Below are positions 53,960 through 58,943 of a stretch of 58,943 bases of DNA, piece by piece. Positions within the stretch are counted from its first letter, which is position 1; every line of letters begins with the position of its first letter. Both the position numbers and the translations under genes were made by a program. The stretch spans positions 1 through 58,943 of the forward strand of contig MVQP01000008.1 in NCBI GenBank assembly GCA_002067235.1. Reading direction: 5' to 3'. The DNA comes from Syntrophorhabdus sp. PtaB.Bin047 (GTDB lineage: Bacteria; Desulfobacterota; Syntrophorhabdia; Syntrophorhabdales; Syntrophorhabdaceae). The notes beneath the pieces are model-generated. The model searched no databases and had not been told where the DNA came from. It worked only from the letters and a program-made list of their open reading frames with translations.

Positions 53960-54087
53960 ATGACCAAATCACAATGACCAAATAAGAGACGTAAACGAAT
54001 GTATCAATGACCGATGCAAGGAGCGATGACCAAGGAGATTGCAGACAGGGGCACCATCTTCTGCATTGTGATCTGGTTATTGATCAT
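53960..54087. repeat. ATGACCA-family palindromic element
   Basis: ATGACCAAATCACAATG (53960-53976) is mirrored with two mismatches by CATTGTGATCTGGTTAT (54064-54080). Further ATGACC words lie between. It resembles the element at 11685-11851 and sits right above the flavodoxin gene. Confidence 0.65.
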
Positions 54088-54108
54088 CATCGCGGAGAAG
54101 GAGGTTTC

Positions 54109-54597
54109 ATGGAGATTCTTGTGCTGTATCATTCCAGGTCGGGAAATACAAAGAAACTGGCTCAGGCCATAGCGGCGGGCGTGGAGTCCGTTGGCGGAGT
54201 TACCTGCGTGATGAAGGACACGAAAGAAGTGGGACAGGAAGACTTCCTGCGCGCCGACGGGATCATAGCGGGTTCGCCAGTGTATTTCGGTTCCATGGCT
54301 GCGGAGCTGAAGGAGGTCTTCGACAGGTTCGTTCCCGTCCGGAAGAAGATGGAAAACAAGGTGGGAGCGGCGTTTGCCACCTCCGGGGACCTTTCGGGAG
54401 GTAAGGAAACGACGATGATGTCGATCATCCAGGCCCTGCTCATCTACGGCATGATCGTCGTGGGCGATCCCCTTGATGCCACGGGCCATTACGGTGTATC
54501 GTGTACGGGCGCTCCCGACGAAAAGACGGTTGATAATGCCGGCAAGCTGGGGAAGAGAGTGGCGAGCCTGGCACTGGCATTGAAGACGCAAGCGTGA
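54109..54597 (+). CDS. Flavodoxin/WrbA-like FMN protein
   Basis: 162 residues. The FMN phosphate loop is YHSRSGNTKKLAQAI; the isoalloxazine-binding segments are GSPVYFGSMA and ATSGDLSGGKE. It is either an electron carrier flavodoxin or a WrbA-like quinone oxidoreductase. AAGGAGG is well placed before the ATG. A parS-like site follows the stop immediately. Confidence 0.88.
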   Translation: MEILVLYHSRSGNTKKLAQAIAAGVESVGGVTCVMKDTKEVGQEDFLRADGIIAGSPVYFGSMAAELKEVFDRFVPVRKKMENKVGAAFATSGDLSGGKETTMMSIIQALLIYGMIVVGDPLDATGHYGVSCTGAPDEKTVDNAGKLGKRVASLALALKTQA

Positions 54598-54598
54598 A

Positions 54599-54614
54599 CG
54601 TTTCACGTGGAACA
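54599..54614 (-). other. parS-like centromere site
   Basis: On the minus strand TGTTCCACGTGAAACG matches TGTTNCACGTGAAACA except for the last base. It is in the gap after the flavodoxin gene, about 23 kb from dnaA. Confidence 0.7.
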
Positions 54615-54740
54615 ACGGTGCAATGTGCTCTGAACGGGCCCGGAAGCCGAAAAGACGATTGATTAACGAGATGATCCCGGACCTCCGAAGGGCAAGCTCT
54701 TTTTCCGGGGATCTACCGACCGACCTTCTGCGATCCCGGA

Positions 54741-56813
54741 ATGCTGCCCGGTACAAGATGGTCGATGCCGGTCAGGTGCTGGTATAACGTGAAGGACCAA
54801 GAGACATCCGGTAGAAGCGCGAAGAAACAAGGACACGGGCCGCGCCCGGCAGGGAAGTACCAGGACGTCAGAGCCCTGCTCGAGGACAGTGAGGCCCGGT
54901 ACCGGCTGCTCGTCAAGCACTCATCGGACGGGGTCTTCCTGTTCAATCCCCGGACACTCAAGATCCTCGAAGCGAATGCCAGTTTTCTCAAGATAACCGG
55001 ATTTCGGGAGGAGGAGATAACCCGCCTCACCCTGTTCGACATCACGGCCATGAGGAAGAAGGAGATACTCCAGAATGTCCGGGGGGTCCTCAGGGATGCC
55101 GAGATCGTCTCCGGATTGCGCCAATACAGAAGAAAAGATGGCACCTTCATCGATGTGGAGATCACTTCTTCCCTCATTAATTACCGAAATGACCAGTTCA
55201 TCATGGTAAACGTGCGCGACGTCACAGACCGCCTCAAGGCGCAGCATGAACTGGAGCGGCAGGCGCGAATGCTTCGGGACCAGGCGGAGATCATCGATAT
55301 CGCGGAAGACGCCATCATCGTCCGCGACATGAAGAACCACATCGTTTTCTGGAACAGCGGAGCGGCAAACCGATTTGGATTCTCCCTGGAGGAAGTCTGG
55401 GGAAAGTCGCTGTCGTTGCTTCTCAGGACCCGGTACCCGGAGCCCTTGAGGGCCATACGCAAGCGCCTCCTCGCGGAGGGAAAGTGGGAGGGGGAGCTGG
55501 TCCATCGCACGAGGGACGGCAGGCGGATCATCGTCGAAAGCAAATGGAAGCTCAGGACGGACAAGCGGAACAGACCAACAGCCGTGCTTCAGATCGACAA
55601 CGACATCACGGAGCGGAAGCTCGCCGAGGAGGTGTTGAAGCGATCAAAGACGGAGCTGGAGCGGCGCGTGGCGGAGCGAACGAGCGAGATAACGGAAGCC
55701 AACGCCCGCCTCGTACAGGAGCTGAAAAGGCGCCAGCAGGTCGAGGACATGCTCAGGAGGGGGGCCGAGCGCTACAAGAACCTCTTCGAAAACTCACCGC
55801 TCGGCATATACCGCACCGACCCGCAGGGAAAGATACTCATGGCGAACCCTGCATTGATCCGCATGATGGGCTACTCGTCGTTCGCTGAATTCGGTGCTGT
55901 CAAGTCTTACAGAAAGAGCTGCGAGCCGACCTACCTCGGCAGGAAGATAAAGGACCGTCTGGAGCGTGAAGGCCGCGTCCGCGGTTTCGAAGCCCGGTGG
56001 AAGATGCGCGACGGGTCGAAGATGCATGTGCGGGAGAACGCACGGGCCATACGGGACGCCAGCGGACGGACCCTCTACTACGAAGGAACCGTTGAAGATA
56101 TCAGCGAGCGCAAACAGGCGGAGGAGCGACTGGACCAGTACCAGCGCCAGCTCCGGTCCCTGGCGTCGGAGCTCTCCCTCGCAGAGGAACGGGAACGCAG
56201 ACGAATATCGAACCTCCTCCATGACCACATAGGCCAACTTCTCGCCACCGCCAAGATGAGGCTGGGATGGATCGAGAGCGTTGTCAAGGACGAGCACATC
56301 GAAAGGGAGATAGACCAGATCCGTGACCATATCGGCCAGGCGATCCAGTTCGGCCGTTCGCTCACGTTCGAGCTGAGCCCCCCCATCCTTTACGACCTCG
56401 GCCTCGAGGCGGCGCTCGAATGGCTGACGGAACAGGTGGAAGACCAGAACGGGATCGAGAGGGAGTTCGAGAATGACGGCCTCCCCAAGCCCATACGGGA
56501 CGAGATCCGCGTGCTCCTCTTCACCGCCGTCCGGGAACTCCTTGTCAACGTGGTCAAGCACAGCGGTGCGACGCGGATAAAGGTGACCGTCCGCAAAGTG
56601 GAGGAGAACATATCCATCCATGTCGCTGATGACGGCAAGGGCTTCAACGCCTCGAAACGCAGCTACCACATAGCGGAGGCGCGCGGTTTCGGGCTCTTTA
56701 GCATCCGCGAACGCCTCCAGTCGCTGGGCGGGCACATGGACGTGCGTTCGCAGGTCGGCAGGGGCGCGCGCATAATACTCGTGGCGCCCCTCAAACGGGG
56801 ACAGGACAACTAG
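54741..56813 (+). CDS. Multi-PAS sensor histidine kinase, NarL-class (HisKA_3)
   Basis: 690 residues without a membrane segment, so cytoplasmic. Three PAS modules lie at about 45-165, 170-290 and 345-460, with a coiled coil (AERTSEITEANARL) between the second and third. The HisKA_3 phosphoacceptor is in ISNLLHDHIGQLLATAKMRL, and the HATPase contains HVADDGKGFNAS and GFGLFSIRERL. It phosphorylates the response regulator encoded nine bases downstream. The start is uncertain (ATG 54765 or GTG 54789 are alternatives). The PAS ligands are unknown. Confidence 0.88.
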   Translation: MLPGTRWSMPVRCWYNVKDQETSGRSAKKQGHGPRPAGKYQDVRALLEDSEARYRLLVKHSSDGVFLFNPRTLKILEANASFLKITGFREEEITRLTLFDITAMRKKEILQNVRGVLRDAEIVSGLRQYRRKDGTFIDVEITSSLINYRNDQFIMVNVRDVTDRLKAQHELERQARMLRDQAEIIDIAEDAIIVRDMKNHIVFWNSGAANRFGFSLEEVWGKSLSLLLRTRYPEPLRAIRKRLLAEGKWEGELVHRTRDGRRIIVESKWKLRTDKRNRPTAVLQIDNDITERKLAEEVLKRSKTELERRVAERTSEITEANARLVQELKRRQQVEDMLRRGAERYKNLFENSPLGIYRTDPQGKILMANPALIRMMGYSSFAEFGAVKSYRKSCEPTYLGRKIKDRLEREGRVRGFEARWKMRDGSKMHVRENARAIRDASGRTLYYEGTVEDISERKQAEERLDQYQRQLRSLASELSLAEERERRRISNLLHDHIGQLLATAKMRLGWIESVVKDEHIEREIDQIRDHIGQAIQFGRSLTFELSPPILYDLGLEAALEWLTEQVEDQNGIEREFENDGLPKPIRDEIRVLLFTAVRELLVNVVKHSGATRIKVTVRKVEENISIHVADDGKGFNASKRSYHIAEARGFGLFSIRERLQSLGGHMDVRSQVGRGARIILVAPLKRGQDN

Positions 56814-56822
56814 GGGTCGACG

Positions 56823-57470
56823 ATGAAGATAAGAATAGTGGTGGCCGATGACCACCAGATCATGCGGGAAGGCCTGAAGGCGCTCATCGACAAGCAGCCC
56901 GACATGGAGGTGGCCGCTGAGGCCCAGGACGGGCTTATGGCAACGAAACTCGCCCGCAAGCTTCTGCCGCAGGTCGTCATAATGGATATCGGGATGCCCG
57001 AGATGAACGGTATAGATGCGACCCGTGAGATCGTGGCGGAGACCAAGGACGTGAAGATCATCGCCTTGTCCATGCACTCCGACAGGAGGTTCGTCCTCGA
57101 AATGCTCAAAGCCGGGGCATCGGGCTATCTCCTGAAGGACAGCGCCTTCGAAGAGCTTGTCACTGCCGTGCACACGGTGATGACGGGCCAATCCTATTTG
57201 AGCCCGAGGATCACCGACATAGTGGTCAAGGAATACCTCCACAACCTTCCCCGGAACGACTCCACAGCCTTCAGCATCCTCACCCAGCGCGAGCGGGAGG
57301 TGCTGCAGCACCTCGCTGAAGGGAAGACCACGAAACAGATAGCCTCCACCCTGAACCTGAGCGTAAAGACCGTGGAGACCCACAGGCAGCAGATCATGGA
57401 CAAGCTCCAGATCCGGAGCGTCGCGGAACTGACCAAGTACGCCATCAGGGAAGGCATAACCTCCCTCTAG
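56823..57470 (+). CDS. NarL/FixJ-type response regulator
   Basis: 215 residues. The receiver has DDHQIMREGLKALI and the phosphoacceptor Asp in VVIMDIGMPEMNG, with the Lys in GYLLKDSAF. The LuxR-type helix-turn-helix is LTQREREVLQHLAEGKTTKQ and LNLSVKTVETHRQQI. It is the cognate regulator of the kinase upstream; the target genes are unknown. Confidence 0.93.
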   Translation: MKIRIVVADDHQIMREGLKALIDKQPDMEVAAEAQDGLMATKLARKLLPQVVIMDIGMPEMNGIDATREIVAETKDVKIIALSMHSDRRFVLEMLKAGASGYLLKDSAFEELVTAVHTVMTGQSYLSPRITDIVVKEYLHNLPRNDSTAFSILTQREREVLQHLAEGKTTKQIASTLNLSVKTVETHRQQIMDKLQIRSVAELTKYAIREGITSL

Positions 57471-57652
57471 AAACCCCGCGAAGGAGGGCTTCAAGCCGTC
57501 TCCGCCAGCCATGACGCCCGGGAGGCTCGCTGTTTGCCGTCTTGCGCGGCTCAGGGAAAATACCTCCGAAAATCAGGAAAACCCCGATACCTCCACCCCT
57601 TGTGCCGGGATATATTATCTTCTCGTATCAGGAGCAAGGAGGCAGCGAGGCC

Positions 57653-58441
57653 GTGACCAACATCATAAGCGCAGCACAGATAACAGGAGCCGCGGACCTG
57701 ATCAACGCTTACATGAACGGGGGACTTCTCGCAGACTTCGTGACGGTGGTGGCGTCAAACATGGCGCTCTCCGGGGGCAACGCCCTGATCATTGCCCTTG
57801 CCGCCCTCACGCTTCCTCCTGCCCGGCGGATTCAGGGGGTCGTCCTCGGGACCGCCGCCGCCATCCTGGCAAGGGTCCTCATCGCCTGCCTGCCCGTAGC
57901 GCTTCTCAACGTCCCCTGTCTGAAACTCTGCGGCGGCCTTCTCATTCTTGTCATCGGGCTGAAGCTCATCTTCGACGGTCACTCACCGCAAGAGATGAAG
58001 CAAGCCCCGGTGGGGTCCGTGAAGGCATTCCTCACGATCATTCTTGCGGACCTGGCGATGAGTCCCGACAACATCATCGCAGTGGCGGGCGCCAGCACGG
58101 GCAACCCGGCCCTTGCCTTTCTGGGGATTAGCATCAGCATACCCATAGTGGCGTTCGGTGGAGGCGTCATGTCGCGGCTCATGGGGCACTATCCTCCCGC
58201 TGTCTACGCCGGGGCCGCCATTCTTGGCAAGGTCGCGGCGGACGCGGCCCTTGCTGATCCGTTGACCCTGAGATTGTTGCATACCCCGGGGCCGGCAACG
58301 CGGTATGGTGCGGAAATGCTGGTGGCCGTCGCCGCCGGGGCCGCAGGGATCCTCCTTGTCAGGCAACGCGAGATGAGACATCCTCCCGTCCGGGCCCCTC
58401 ATTCGGGGCCTTTCCACGTGACGGGTTGGGATATACGATGA
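57653..58441 (+). CDS. TerC-family integral membrane protein, divergent
   Basis: About 262 residues with roughly seven hydrophobic segments. It carries the second TerC/YjbE motif intact (LADLAMSPDNIIAVAGA), but the first, usually IDxxLSGDNA, reads SNMALSGGNALIIALA, so both acidic residues are lost. TerC proteins handle Mn or other metals or accept tellurium stress. The GTG at 57653 has AAGGAGG upstream and is preferred to the longer open frame from 57542. The last 30 residues are polar. Family call moderate; function uncertain. Confidence 0.75.
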   Translation: MTNIISAAQITGAADLINAYMNGGLLADFVTVVASNMALSGGNALIIALAALTLPPARRIQGVVLGTAAAILARVLIACLPVALLNVPCLKLCGGLLILVIGLKLIFDGHSPQEMKQAPVGSVKAFLTIILADLAMSPDNIIAVAGASTGNPALAFLGISISIPIVAFGGGVMSRLMGHYPPAVYAGAAILGKVAADAALADPLTLRLLHTPGPATRYGAEMLVAVAAGAAGILLVRQREMRHPPVRAPHSGPFHVTGWDIR

Positions 58442-58943
58442 CGTCGCTCCACCTCGGGAGGGTGCGTGCGACAGAAGAAAAAAGGAGGACCGTTCAGCGC
58501 GCGAACTCGCGCCCACAGGACCGATCGGGGAAGGACGCTGCAGGGAGAAGGGGGTAGGAAGCTTCAAGGCGCCGGAAACGACGGCATTTGGGTCCAGCGT
58601 CGCAGCCCCTGCCAGTCCTGTGAGAAAGGGAGAAGATGTAAGGCCCGCCGCGGACGCGCAGCAAACGTTCATCAATACCCCGACGGAGGTCGGGACCCAA
58701 TCGCCCTTGCCCTGCGTTAAAATCAGGGTCCCGGCCTCCATTGCAACTCCCCCGCCAGCCACAGCCAAAGCCCGTCACAGGTCGCAGGTCTCATGTCACA
58801 GGCCAATGAACTGTCGCAAGTCTCAGGTTGCAAGTCTCAGGTCTAAAAGCCAAAAAAGATCAATGCCGGGTCAACAATCGTGTTGACAACCGGTCCCCCT
58901 CCACCGTCTTTCTTTGGCGACCTGCGACCTGCGACCTGCGACC
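58442..58943. other. Gene-poor end region with repeat element
   Basis: 502 bases with no credible gene. The right half is a heptamer-type palindromic element; nothing recognisable was seen in 58442-58770. Confidence 0.6.
58774..58943. repeat. Heptamer-word palindromic element, copy with shared core
   Basis: GTCACAG, GTCGCAG and GTCTCAG words (58774-58842) face GCGACCT tandem words (58917-58943). The interior 58832-58898 is about 85% identical to the minus strand of 18124-18190. It may continue past the window. Confidence 0.7.

Noticed and set aside
58415..58430. CTTTCCACGTGACGGG as a third parS site
   Set aside because: It has too many mismatches outside the CACGTG core and lies inside a coding region.

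Overview
The window reads as a high-GC chromosomal segment of an anaerobic, Gram-negative, deltaproteobacterium-like organism (Desulfobacterota). This placement is inferred from gene content: class 1B dihydroorotate dehydrogenase (PyrD/PyrK), a System II cytochrome c maturation pair (ResB/CcsA) beside a tetraheme cytochrome, long-form HisG, GSI glutamine synthetase, a Tat-exported flavin reductase, TRAP transport and a xanthine-dehydrogenase-family molybdo-enzyme. A Syntrophorhabdus-like aromatic degrader would fit, but the sequence alone does not prove it. dnaA lies in the middle and two parS-like sites lie 16-23 kb from it, so the segment is probably origin-proximal.

Layout. 1-1044: 3'-truncated Tat-exported flavoprotein reductase (minus). 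1045-1616: gene-free but rich in structure, with a promoter, a palindrome and a candidate structured RNA ending in a strong terminator. 1617-9479: a family 9 glycosyltransferase, then envelope, repair, pyrimidine and Moco genes (M48 peptidase, D,D-carboxypeptidase, recJ, pyrD, pyrK, rimI, mobA). 9796-18035: a catabolic island. TRAP permeases dctQM and the TRAP binding protein dctP (both plus) flank a minus-strand operon with three molybdo-hydroxylase subunits, a CoxG-like protein and two small unrecognised cysteine proteins. 18256-31689: a long, tightly packed minus-strand housekeeping run dnaA-dnaN-gyrB-coaE-rho-rpmE-prfA-prmC-murA-hisD-hisG-hisB-hisH.

31915-40474: a periplasmic thioredoxin-fold protein, an NlpC/P60 lipoprotein and a HAD phosphatase. 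These are followed by a plus operon methyltransferase-YciO-methyltransferase-Nudix fusion, a tetraheme cytochrome-resB-ccsA-purQ operon, and an HU/IHF gene. 40471-47705: HDAC-like deacetylase, an HDOD/GGDEF signalling operon, an aminotransferase, glnA, a cupin and a PilZ protein. 47777-58441: MFS/GNAT/AraC operon, gamma-carbonic-anhydrase-like and metallo-beta-lactamase-fold proteins, hpt, flavodoxin, a three-PAS histidine kinase with a NarL-type regulator, and a divergent TerC-like membrane protein.

Intergenic regions repeatedly carry degenerate short-word repeats arranged as long palindromes: 7-bp words of the CCTGAAA and ATGACCA types and a 9-bp GTCCTATAG type. One roughly 67-bp core is shared by elements about 40 kb apart. 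No tRNA, rRNA, CRISPR array or insertion-sequence transposase was seen.
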